Source: Pseudomonadota bacterium (GTDB lineage: Bacteria; Pseudomonadota; Alphaproteobacteria; Rhizobiales; Hyphomicrobiaceae). From it: DNA of 5,595 nt. Positions 1 through 5,594 of the stretch are shown here, piece by piece (the first letter of the stretch is position 1; every line of letters starts with the position of its first letter). Location: contig JAEYPL010000191.1 in assembly GCA_023410905.1 (NCBI GenBank), forward strand, positions 1 to 5,595. Reading direction: 5' to 3'. The notes beneath the pieces are model-generated. The model was given only the letters and a program-made list of their open reading frames with translations, ran no database searches and was not told where the DNA came from. The position numbers and the translations under genes were made by a program.

Positions 1-46
1 CCGCCCGGGCCCCGCGCCCCCGCCCCCCCCCCCCCCCCCCCCCCCC
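1..46. repeat. C homopolymer / low-complexity contig end
   Basis: Bases 23-46 are 24 consecutive C residues, preceded by an almost pure C/G stretch from base 1. Nothing else in the window resembles it. It is most simply a sequencing or assembly artefact at a contig edge. If real, it would encode polyproline in the frame of the first gene and give a long G-run on the other strand. Confidence 0.75.
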
Positions 47-211
47 ACCGCCGCATGGAAGCTGATCGGTTACTGGAAACCATTTCACTTCCATCAGACA
101 TTCGCTTACGTGCATGAGCGTGCTTACGCGGCGCCGGGCGGGTTTCAGAAGTGGCTCGCAGAGCGGGCGGAGAAGCTGCGCGCGGAAGGCAAGGACGTGC
201 GGCTCTGGTAG
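2..211 (+). CDS. Unrecognised protein, C-terminal fragment (5' truncated)
   Basis: The reading frame is open from the left edge to a TAG stop at 209-211. From base 50 it encodes about 53 residues rich in aromatic and basic amino acids, starting AAWKLIGYWKPFHFHQ and ending in a helical, charged tail (FQKWLAERAEKLRAEGKDVR, then LW). GC-rich third positions and the stop lying only 41 bases before the next gene with its own Shine-Dalgarno suggest a genuine gene end and possible co-transcription with the downstream SnoaL-like gene. No family was recognised, and no signal or membrane segment is visible in this portion. The part before about base 47 would translate to a proline run, but it comes from the C homopolymer and should not be trusted. 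The amphipathic tail is compatible with a soluble cytoplasmic protein; this is inference only. Confidence 0.5.
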   Translation, partial: RPGPAPPPPPPPPPPTAAWKLIGYWKPFHFHQTFAYVHERAYAAPGGFQKWLAERAEKLRAEGKDVRLW

Positions 212-238
212 TTTGACTGGAAGATCACGAGCAACCGA

Positions 239-243
239 AGGAA
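239..243 (+). promoter_or_regulatory. Shine-Dalgarno for the SnoaL-like gene
   Basis: AGGAA at 239-243, within the purine-rich stretch GAAGGAAGAAAAG, lies about 9 bases before the ATG at 253. It supports that start codon. Confidence 0.6.
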
Positions 244-252
244 GAAAAGCTC

Positions 253-636
253 ATGGCACGACAGGTGACGATTGCCCTGCTGGATGAGATCCAGGATGGC
301 TTCAACAAGCAGGACGTGGATGCGATCCTGTCGCATTTCGCGGATGACTGCGAATGGGTCATGGCGCGCGGTCCCAATGCGCCGGAAGGGCGCCGCCTTG
401 TCGGCAAGGCCGCGATCGGCGAAGTGCTGAGCTCGCGCTATCGCGATATCCCGGACATGCGCTGGGAGGAAATTCGCCACTGGATCGTCGATCAGTCGAA
501 GGCGATCTCGGAATGGATCGTGCGCGGCACGCCGAAGAACGGCGGCGAGCCGATCGATCTCGTGGGCTGCGATCTGTGGGAATTCCGCGACGGCTACGTC
601 ACGAAGAAGGACACGTACTGGAAGACGATCGCCTGA
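253..636 (+). CDS. SnoaL-like / NTF2-like family protein
   Basis: This 127-residue protein has the size and pattern of the SnoaL-like (NTF2 fold) superfamily, single-domain cone-shaped proteins acting as small-molecule isomerases, hydrolases or binding proteins. Residues 1-30 form the opening helices (LLDEIQDGFNKQDVDAILSHF), followed by the typical FADDCEW segment and a GPNAPEGRRLVGKAAIGEVL stretch. In SnoaL relatives the corresponding region reads as acidic residues followed by G-x-x-x-I. The second half is a run of beta strands ending in the characteristic W-E-F-R-D-G-Y-V-T-K-K-D-T-Y-W pattern (about residues 109-123), where family members often have D/R-G-K-I-x-x. The ATG is preceded by a good ribosome binding site. 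Substrate cannot be told: the fold is shared by polyketide cyclases, ketosteroid isomerases and many proteins of unknown role. It may be co-transcribed with the preceding truncated gene, 41 bases away. No signal peptide is seen, so a cytoplasmic location is likely. Confidence 0.85.
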   Translation: MARQVTIALLDEIQDGFNKQDVDAILSHFADDCEWVMARGPNAPEGRRLVGKAAIGEVLSSRYRDIPDMRWEEIRHWIVDQSKAISEWIVRGTPKNGGEPIDLVGCDLWEFRDGYVTKKDTYWKTIA

Positions 637-680
637 TCTTCAGCGATTGTTTAAAAGTTTCTGATCGACTACAGAAATCC

Positions 681-700
681 CTCGCCGCATGTGCGGTGAG
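681..700 (+). other. Short hairpin in the SnoaL-PRMT intergenic region
   Basis: CTCGCCGC (681-688) pairs with GCGGTGAG (693-700) around an ATGT loop, giving 8 base pairs with one G:U wobble. No T-run follows it. It sits 44 bases after the SnoaL-like stop and 10 bases before a second, stronger hairpin, so it could be part of a tandem 3'-end structure. Confidence 0.45.
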
Positions 701-710
701 TGGACCACGG

Positions 711-757
711 CGGGGAGCGACGATGGTGCCGATACACGCGTCGCTCCCCGTCCTGCT
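711..757 (+). terminator. Candidate terminator hairpin (12-bp perfect stem)
   Basis: CGGGGAGCGACG (711-722) and CGTCGCTCCCCG (739-750) are perfect reverse complements with a 16-base loop. The stem is followed by TCCTGCTTTCC, which is only moderately T-rich. It lies between two plus-strand genes and is the best candidate for the 3' end of the SnoaL-like transcript. The weak T-tract and large loop leave open that it is a processing or stability element. Confidence 0.5.
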
Positions 758-799
758 TTCCGGCGCGACGATCTGAGCAAAAGCGATCGTCGCCCATCG

Positions 800-804
800 G
801 GTGA
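800..804 (+). promoter_or_regulatory. Weak Shine-Dalgarno for the PRMT-like gene
   Basis: GGTGA at 800-804 is spaced 9 bases from the ATG at 814. An in-frame TGA at 802-804 blocks any longer reading frame, so 814 is the first possible ATG start. Confidence 0.45.
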
Positions 805-813
805 TCCCACGAC

Positions 814-1752
814 ATGCGCATCGAATATCATCGCTCGCTGATAGCGGACACCGGGCGGCTCGCGGCATTCGAGCGGGCGCTCGCGAAGGTTATCCGCAAG
901 GGCGAGACGGTCGTCGCGGACATCGGCACGGGCAGTGGCGTGCTCGCCATGATCGCGGCCAAGCTCGGCGCGCGGCGCGTGTACGCCTATGAGTTCGCCG
1001 AGATCGGTGCGCTGGCCGAACGCCTCGTGAAGTTGAACAAGCTGCGCAACATCGAGCTCATTCCCATGCGCTCGACGGAGATCATCGAGCCCGAGCGCGT
1101 GGACGTCGTCGTTACCGAGACGCTCGGGAATTATGCGCTCGAGGAGTTCATGGTCGAGACCATGAACGACGCTGCCGCGCGCCATATCAAGCCCGGCGGT
1201 GTGCTCATCCCGGGCAGTCTCGAACAGGTGGTCGCGCCGGTCATTGCACCGCGCTGCCGCGATGAACTCGTCGCCTGGGAGCGGATCGGGCGCGGGCTCG
1301 ATTTCGGCCCGGCCGCCGTGATGGGGCTCAACAACGCCTACGTGCGCGTGTTTCCGCGCGCTGAGCTGCTCGACGGTGGTCGCACGGCTGTGACGTGGGA
1401 TCGGCTCGATTTCCGCGTGCGCAATCGCTTCGCGCGCAAGGGAACGGCGGAGTGGAAGATCAAGGATCCTGTCACGGTGCACGGGCTTGCGGTGTGGTGG
1501 TCGGCTGAGCTTGTGCCGGGTGTCGTGCTGTCGACATCGCCGCTGGCTGCGCCCACGCACTGGGAGCAGTTGTTTCTGCCGGCGCTCGAACCGATTGTGC
1601 TCAAGGCGGGTGAGACCTTGGTCGTGCAGGTGCGCTCGCACTCGTCGGAGGAGGGCGGGACGGATCTCGCCTGGAACTTCCGCGCGAAGACGGCGAAGGG
1701 CAAGCAACGGCTTTCGCAGGATCTCAGTCTCGAGAAGGGCTTCCTGCCCTGA
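814..1752 (+). CDS. PRMT-like SAM-dependent protein methyltransferase
   Basis: The 312-residue product follows the architecture of type I/II protein arginine methyltransferases, which transfer methyl groups from S-adenosylmethionine to arginine side chains. Residues 6-19 (H-x-x-L-I-x-D-x-x-R-x-x-x-F) match the spacing of the PRMT helix whose arginine contacts the SAM carboxylate. DIGTGSG (36-42) is motif I, and E60 at the end of YAYE is the ribose-binding acidic residue. TETLGNYALEE (101-111) places E102 and E111 exactly nine apart, as in the PRMT double-E loop. STSPLAAPTHWEQ (240-252) is the THW-loop region, followed by a C-terminal beta-barrel sheet. The YFxxY element normally preceding the SAM domain is absent, and an in-frame stop at 802 shows it has not been lost to a mis-chosen start. 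Automated pipelines may name such proteins ribosomal protein L11 methyltransferase, but the double-E and THW signatures argue against PrmA. Substrate and activity are inferred, not shown. The gene ends six bases from the convergent gntR stop. Confidence 0.85.
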   Translation: MRIEYHRSLIADTGRLAAFERALAKVIRKGETVVADIGTGSGVLAMIAAKLGARRVYAYEFAEIGALAERLVKLNKLRNIELIPMRSTEIIEPERVDVVVTETLGNYALEEFMVETMNDAAARHIKPGGVLIPGSLEQVVAPVIAPRCRDELVAWERIGRGLDFGPAAVMGLNNAYVRVFPRAELLDGGRTAVTWDRLDFRVRNRFARKGTAEWKIKDPVTVHGLAVWWSAELVPGVVLSTSPLAAPTHWEQLFLPALEPIVLKAGETLVVQVRSHSSEEGGTDLAWNFRAKTAKGKQRLSQDLSLEKGFLP

Positions 1753-1758
1753 GCGGCT

Positions 1759-2592
1759 CTACTTGCCGCGCGAACGTGTCTTGCGGCTTACGGGCACTTC
1801 CGCGCCGGCATCGCGCTTGATGCGCATGTTATACGAGAAGCGATTGCCCGGATGCAGATTGATGGACAGCTCGACGAGCCGGCGCCCGGTGACGTAGTAG
1901 CGGCGGATGACGCGGAGCGCGGGCGTGCCGTCAGTGACGTCGAGAAGGCGCGCGTGCTCTCCGTTGAGTGTGACGGCGTCGATCTGCTGCTCGACCTCGA
2001 CGAGCGTTTCGCCGGACTGGCGTTCGATCATCTCCCAGATGGCGGTGCCGACCGTCGGGATCTCGGCTTTGATGCCGCTGAACGCTTCGTCGATGAAAAT
2101 CTCGGCGTGGCTGACGGGCTTGTTGTCGCGATCGCGGCGGCGGACACCCGTGATGCGCAGGAAGCGCCGTCCCGGACGCGCACCGATCAGCGCTGCCTTG
2201 CTGCCGCGCAGTACGGTCTCGTCGACCTCCAGGATCTCGAGCCGCATGCCGGACGCATACTGGCGGATGTCGCCGACCGAATGCATGGTGAGCAGGAAGC
2301 GCGCGGCGGCCTGACGCGCCTCGACGCGCGTGCCGACGCCCTTGCGGGCCGTCACCAGTCCCATGGATCTCAGATGCTGGATGGCCTGGCGCACGACATA
2401 GCGCGAGACATGGAACTGCTGCTGCAGCTCGGCCTCGGTCGGTAGCAGCGAACCGACGGGATGTGTACCCTCGGATATCTGAGCCGCGAGCGTCGCCGCG
2501 ATCTGCACATAGAGCGGCTGGCGCCGGACTACACCCGATGGAGCCGCCTCGGTGCTGTGCGGCTCGGCGTCTTCTGCTTCAAACTCATCCAT
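1759..2592 (-). CDS. GntR family transcriptional regulator (HutC/UTRA subfamily)
   Basis: This is a one-component, ligand-responsive DNA-binding repressor or activator. With the ATG at 2592 the protein has 277 residues. An acidic, low-complexity N-terminus (MDEFEAEDAEPHSTEAAPSG) precedes a winged helix-turn-helix at about 26-92: PLYVQIAATLAAQI, then the GntR signature LLPTEAELQQQFHVSRYVVRQAI and a wing ending KGVGTRV. A UTRA effector domain follows at about 99-265, with the typical LRITGVRRRD, PVSHAEIFID and EVEQQIDAV strands and the RVIRRYYVTGRRLVE segment. It ends in a basic tail. The frame extends to a TTG at 2637, but this would lie inside the inverted repeat 2609-2645; the ATG is preferred although its ribosome binding site is weak. 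UTRA ligands range from histidine intermediates to sugars and phosphonates, and no catabolic genes are adjacent, so the effector is unknown. The dyad just upstream suggests autoregulation. Transcription may start in the pif1-gntR gap rather than depend on the helicase gene. Confidence 0.9.
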   Translation of the reverse strand: MDEFEAEDAEPHSTEAAPSGVVRRQPLYVQIAATLAAQISEGTHPVGSLLPTEAELQQQFHVSRYVVRQAIQHLRSMGLVTARKGVGTRVEARQAAARFLLTMHSVGDIRQYASGMRLEILEVDETVLRGSKAALIGARPGRRFLRITGVRRRDRDNKPVSHAEIFIDEAFSGIKAEIPTVGTAIWEMIERQSGETLVEVEQQIDAVTLNGEHARLLDVTDGTPALRVIRRYYVTGRRLVELSINLHPGNRFSYNMRIKRDAGAEVPVSRKTRSRGK

Positions 2593-2608
2593 GTGCCATC
2601 GCCAGAAA

Positions 2609-2645
2609 ATGCGCAATCGCGGATACCCTAACCGCAATTGCGCAT
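2609..2645 (-). promoter_or_regulatory. Inverted repeat, candidate GntR operator
   Basis: ATGCGCAATCGCGG (2609-2622) and CCGCAATTGCGCAT (2632-2645) are inverted copies matching at 13 of 14 positions, with a 9-base spacer. The right arm contains a perfect 10-bp palindrome, CGCAATTGCG (2633-2642). The centre is about 35 bases upstream of the regulator's ATG, where an autoregulatory site would be expected. The site differs from the familiar GTMTAKAC FadR/HutC core, so assignment to this regulator is inference from position and symmetry. Confidence 0.6.
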
Positions 2646-2737
2646 GAGCACATCATTCAAAAGTCCGAATTGACGCAGGACTGCAGACTGAAAGGTAAAT
2701 GCGGACGGCATCTGCCCAGATATCGAGCGGAAATCGT
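2646..2737. other. Intergenic region between gntR and the pif1-like gene
   Basis: Together with the dyad, this stretch forms a gap of about 145 bases. It is less GC-rich than its surroundings and probably holds the gntR promoter, but no convincing -35/-10 pair could be assigned on the minus strand. No strong terminator follows the helicase stop. Confidence 0.4.
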
Positions 2738-4066
2738 TCAAGTAAGCGTCGGGAATATTTCGCGATACCCCATGGCGGCGGGATCGAACAGAATATCACT
2801 CGGGCGCAGCGGGCGGGCGAGCGCCAATCCCTGGAGCGAACGGCAGCGGGAGAGCGCCACATAGGCCTGTCCATGAGCGAAGGTGCCGCGTCCGAGGTCG
2901 ATATAGACGCGATCGAGCGTCAAGCCCTGTGACTTGTGGATGGTGAGCGCCCACGCGAGGCGGAGCGGGAACTGCTTGAAGGTGCCGGCGACACTCTCGA
3001 CGATCTTCTGTGCCGTTGTGTCGTAGGCGTAGCGACGCGCCTCCCAGGTGACGGCTTCGACCTCGTACTCCTTGCCGTCGACGTCGATCCATACGCGTTT
3101 CTCGTCGAGGCGGGAGATGCGCGCGATCGTGCCATTGACCCAGCGACGTTCGGAGTCATTGCGGAGCAGCATGACCTTGGCGCCGGCTTTGAGCACGAGC
3201 GTCTGGTCGGTCGGCTGAGCTGCTGCTGAGTATTCGCCGGTCGTGGTTGCGGTGAAGGAAACGGCGGCTGCGGGGAGCGCATCGAGATAGGCCATGTTGA
3301 TGCGGTTCGCGGCGGCATTGGTCGGAGTCAGGATGACGTAGGGCTCACCTTCGGCCAGCGTGCGAATGGGGGCGACACGTTCGTTGAGCAATTCGAGATG
3401 CTCGGGTTCGACATCGCCGCCGCGGACGTGCGTCAGGACGTCGATCAGCGCTTCGTCGCTCTGACGGAACACCTGCGACAGCTCCAGCAGGTAGGTGCCG
3501 ACGCCTTCACGCAGTGCGCCGATGCTGAAAAAGAACGGCCCGCCGTGGGTCTCTTCGAGGTGGGCTGCCACTTCTGCCTCCTGCACGACGGGCGGGAGCT
3601 GATGCAGATCGCCGAAGAGGACGAGGCGCACGCCGCCGAAGGGCTCACGCGGACGGCCGCGATTGATGCGCAGCGACTGATCGATGGCCCACATGAGATC
3701 CGAGCGCACCATCGAGACTTCGTCGATCACCAGCAGCTTGAGTTTGCGCATGACGGCGCCATTGCGGCTGCGGCGGATGTCCTCGGGGCGGATGAGGCGC
3801 GGCGGCAGGCCGAAGAACGAGTGGATCGTCTGACCGCCGACGTTGACGGCGGCAAGGCCCGTCGGCGCGACGATGACGTGCTCGGCATCGATCATCTCGC
3901 AGAGTGCGCGCAGCAGTGTGGATTTGCCCGTGCCGGCGCGCCCGGTGACGAACAGGTGGCCGCCATCCTCGCTCAGGTAGTCGAGCGCGGCCTCGTACTC
4001 GGGCGTCGGTCCGAGATAGGAGGGCCACTGGCGCTCAACTGGTATGGCCGAAAGTTCCTGGGCCAA
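2738..4066 (-). CDS. Pif1/RecD-like SF1B DNA helicase
   Basis: The 442-residue protein carries all the ATPase/helicase motifs of superfamily 1B in the right order. Walker A is TGRAGTGKST (41-50), motif Ia APTGLAAVNVGGQTIHSFF (67-85), Walker B VIDEVSM (113-119, the Pif1 signature region), and motif III FGDLHQLPPV (151-160). TPTN is at 247-250. An SH3-like 2B insertion spans about 290-340 (LKAGAKVMLLRN...VNGTIARI), motif V is THKSQG (375-381) and motif VI YVALSR (402-407). Pif1 enzymes unwind DNA 5' to 3', including forks, R-loops and G-quadruplexes, using ATP. At this length it is a bare helicase core without accessory domains. The start is a TTG at 4066, with GAGGA eight bases upstream; an in-frame TAG lies just before it and no ATG occurs before Walker A. 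It is on the same strand as Lhr-PdeM, suggesting a repair-related role, but a repeat-filled gap separates them. Confidence 0.92.
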   Translation of the reverse strand: MAQELSAIPVERQWPSYLGPTPEYEAALDYLSEDGGHLFVTGRAGTGKSTLLRALCEMIDAEHVIVAPTGLAAVNVGGQTIHSFFGLPPRLIRPEDIRRSRNGAVMRKLKLLVIDEVSMVRSDLMWAIDQSLRINRGRPREPFGGVRLVLFGDLHQLPPVVQEAEVAAHLEETHGGPFFFSIGALREGVGTYLLELSQVFRQSDEALIDVLTHVRGGDVEPEHLELLNERVAPIRTLAEGEPYVILTPTNAAANRINMAYLDALPAAAVSFTATTTGEYSAAAQPTDQTLVLKAGAKVMLLRNDSERRWVNGTIARISRLDEKRVWIDVDGKEYEVEAVTWEARRYAYDTTAQKIVESVAGTFKQFPLRLAWALTIHKSQGLTLDRVYIDLGRGTFAHGQAYVALSRCRSLQGLALARPLRPSDILFDPAAMGYREIFPTLT

Positions 4067-4074
4067 GAGTGTGA

Positions 4075-4079
4075 TCCTC
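4075..4079 (-). promoter_or_regulatory. Shine-Dalgarno that fixes the TTG start of the Pif1-like gene
   Basis: On the minus strand GAGGA is followed by eight bases and then TTG at 4066. An in-frame TAG lies just upstream, so no longer product is possible, and the next ATG would delete Walker A. Confidence 0.6.
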
Positions 4080-4083
4080 TATT

Positions 4084-4199
4084 CCCCTCTCCCTGCTTGC
4101 GGGGAGAGGGCTAGGGTGAGGGGCGGCAGCAATTTGCCGACGTTTGCGTGTACTGCCGCCCCTCATCCCGACCTTCTCCCCGTAGAACGGGGAGAAGGA
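4084..4199. repeat. Composite palindromic (REP/RIME-like) intergenic element
   Basis: The gap between the pif1-like gene and pdeM is almost filled by nested inverted repeats. CCCTCTCCCT (4085-4094) pairs with GGGGAGAGGG (4101-4110). CCTTCTCCCCG (4172-4182) pairs perfectly with CGGGGAGAAGG (4188-4198) around TAGAA. Between them TGAGGGGCGGCAG (4117-4129) is the perfect inverse of CTGCCGCCCCTCA (4153-4165). The whole is therefore two hairpins in opposite orientation joined by a longer dyad. This form resembles dispersed palindromic elements of rhizobia and related Alphaproteobacteria, where terminal segments read GAGAGGG..AGGGTGAGGGG. It may end or protect pdeM mRNA. Copy number elsewhere in the genome cannot be seen here. 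Confidence 0.75.
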
Positions 4200-4220
4200 G
4201 AAGAAGTGCGGCGCGCTTAG

Positions 4221-4949
4221 CTAGTCGCCATGGAGTTGGCGGGTGGCGACAGGATAGACGCCTTCCTGGCCGAGCATCCACACACCGAAGCCATCATTGC
4301 CGAACAGTGGCAGGAAGGCCGCGTCGAGCACGTTCAGTCCGCCCGTGAATGCGCCGAACGCGGGCAGCACGAGGCGCAAGCGGTTACCGATGAAGCAGGG
4401 CCGCCTCAGGGTATGCCCGTAGAGGGAAAGGCGCGCGACCGGATGTAGATGACCGGCGATCTCATGCGTGGCGTGGCCATCGGTGGGCATGTGCACGAGG
4501 CGCAGGCCGCCGGCTGTGAGATCATCCACCACCTCGCCGCCGAGTTGCTGGCCGATGTCTGGGTCGTGATTGCCCGTCACCCAAATCCAGCGGCGATCCT
4601 CCTGCAGAATGCGCAACGCGGCGAGATCGCCGGGCGCAATGCGATCGCTCGCGCCGCCGTCATGCAGGCTGTCACCGAGCGCGATGACGACTTCCGGATC
4701 GTAGCGCTCGATGGCGGTGGCCAAGCGTTCGAGTGTCTCGCGCGTGTCGTAGGGCGGCAGGAGCGCGCCGCGCGCGGCATGAGCCGAAGCCTTCTCGAGG
4801 TGCAGATCGGCGACGATCAGTGCTCGCTCGCCCGGCCAGTAGAGCGCGCCGGACATATCGGCGAGGAATTGCTTGCCGCAGATCGAGAGCATTTGCGCGG
4901 CGGCATCGCCGATCCGTGCCCGCTCGGGGCTCAGTGCGAGAATGCTCAT
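4221..4949 (-). CDS. pdeM: Ligase-associated DNA damage response endonuclease PdeM
   Basis: The 242-residue product is a calcineurin-like metallophosphoesterase; characterised relatives are manganese-dependent phosphodiesterases/DNA nucleases. Metal-binding motifs appear in order: ADLHLEK (47-53; D48 and H50), LGDSLHD (91-97; D93), GNHDP (126-130), H153 in LVHMP, and GHLHP (166-170). ALYWPGERALIVADLHLEKAS is the family's usual opening, and GAFTGGLNV the usual post-catalytic segment. It is a soluble cytoplasmic enzyme with no signal peptide. The ATG has GGAGG four bases upstream and lies 12 bases after the Lhr stop, so the two are almost certainly one operon. In known clusters, pdeM accompanies an Lhr-type helicase, an ATP-dependent DNA ligase and a metallo-beta-lactamase exonuclease; only the helicase is visible here. 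The gene is followed by the composite repeat. The symbol is given from motif content plus the Lhr neighbour. Confidence 0.93.
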   Translation of the reverse strand: MSILALSPERARIGDAAAQMLSICGKQFLADMSGALYWPGERALIVADLHLEKASAHAARGALLPPYDTRETLERLATAIERYDPEVVIALGDSLHDGGASDRIAPGDLAALRILQEDRRWIWVTGNHDPDIGQQLGGEVVDDLTAGGLRLVHMPTDGHATHEIAGHLHPVARLSLYGHTLRRPCFIGNRLRLVLPAFGAFTGGLNVLDAAFLPLFGNDGFGVWMLGQEGVYPVATRQLHGD

Positions 4950-4953
4950 CAGC

Positions 4954-4958
4954 CCTCC
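4954..4958 (-). promoter_or_regulatory. Shine-Dalgarno for pdeM
   Basis: On the minus strand GGAGG is followed by GCTG and then the ATG at 4949. It lies in the 12-base gap after the Lhr stop, consistent with an operon-internal ribosome binding site. Confidence 0.65.
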
Positions 4959-4961
4959 GGC

Positions 4962-5594
4962 TCAGGTATCAGGTTGCGTGGCTTCGGTAATCAGCTCTTC
5001 GGCCGCCTCCCGGAGCAGGGCTTCAGCGGAGGCGCCGTGAACGGACTCGCGGCCGAGCTCGACAATGAGCGGTACGGCCAGCGGCGAGACGCGATCCAGC
5101 GGACTATGCCTGATTCTCCCCTTGATTCGCGCCAGGAACCCGGCAAGGCGCTGGATATCCAGGAGGCCCGTCGCCGCATCCTGGTAGGCGGCCTCGAGAA
5201 GAATGTGATGCGGGTCGTGGCGGCGCAATACGTCATAAATGAGGTTGGTGGAGACCGAGAGCTGACGGCTGTTCTTCTTGTGGCGGGGGGCGCGCCGCTC
5301 GACGAGGCCGGCAATGACCGCGCAGGCGCGGAACGTGCGCCGCATGAGGCTCGTCTCGGCGATCCAGGCTTCTAGGTCGTCACCGAGCATGTCCTCGTCG
5401 AATAGGGCGCCGAGATCGAGTTCGCCATCCGCGAGCATTCGCCCGATGTCGCGCGCCGCCCAGACCGACAGGGCATAGTCGTTGGCGACAAAGCCGAGCG
5501 GCAAGGCGCCCACACGATGCAGGCGGCGCGTCAGCAGCATGCCGAGCGTCTGATGCGCGATGCGACCCTCGCAGGGATAGACCGCGAGGTAGTG
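4962..5594 (-). CDS. Ligase-associated Lhr-type DEXH helicase, C-terminal part
   Basis: The frame is open to the right edge, so the 5' part lies outside the window; an internal ATG at 5540 is not the start. The 210 visible residues begin HYLAVYPCEGRIAHQTLG, the Lhr segment that usually reads Y-P-F-E-G-R-x-x-H-x-x-L-G, then RLHRVGALPLGFVANDYALS. KKNSRQLSVSTNLIYDVLRR and DPHHILLEAAYQDAATGLLD (about 107-147) and SPLDRVSPLAVPLIVELGRE (about 164-183) belong to the conserved C-terminal part of ligase-associated Lhr helicases. The protein is a 3'-5' ATP-dependent nucleic-acid helicase; full-length members are roughly 800 residues, so about three quarters, including the ATPase motifs, are missing here. 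It acts in the cytoplasm in DNA repair. The stop is 12 bases before pdeM, as expected for the conserved pair. No frameshift is visible in the part seen. Confidence 0.92.
   Translation of the reverse strand, partial: HYLAVYPCEGRIAHQTLGMLLTRRLHRVGALPLGFVANDYALSVWAARDIGRMLADGELDLGALFDEDMLGDDLEAWIAETSLMRRTFRACAVIAGLVERRAPRHKKNSRQLSVSTNLIYDVLRRHDPHHILLEAAYQDAATGLLDIQRLAGFLARIKGRIRHSPLDRVSPLAVPLIVELGRESVHGASAEALLREAAEELITEATQPDT

Noticed and set aside
640..1707. 355-codon open frame on the minus strand opposite the methyltransferase gene
   Set aside because: It has no recognisable domain, is rich in Arg/His/Asp as expected of GC-rich antisense frames, and overlaps a gene with clear catalytic motifs.
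1753..1769. GCGGC / GCCGC hairpin at the convergent stops
   Set aside because: Only a 5-bp stem with no T-run on either strand, and it overlaps the gntR stop codon; too weak to call a bidirectional terminator.
2593..2637. TTG at 2637 as the gntR start, adding 15 residues
   Set aside because: The extra residues are unlike GntR N-termini and would be encoded within the inverted repeat; the ATG at 2592 is more plausible.
3398..4114. 238-codon plus-strand frame opposite the Pif1-like gene
   Set aside because: The composition mirrors the helicase codons and it runs into the palindromic repeat; no independent start signal or domain.
4084..4199. CRISPR-like or transposon-end interpretation of the repeat region
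   Set aside because: There are only two inverted copies, with no regular spacers and no transposase or target-site duplication visible.
4449..5375. 308-codon plus-strand frame opposite pdeM and lhr
   Set aside because: It runs antisense across two well-supported genes and their junction, with no family resemblance; a GC-bias shadow.
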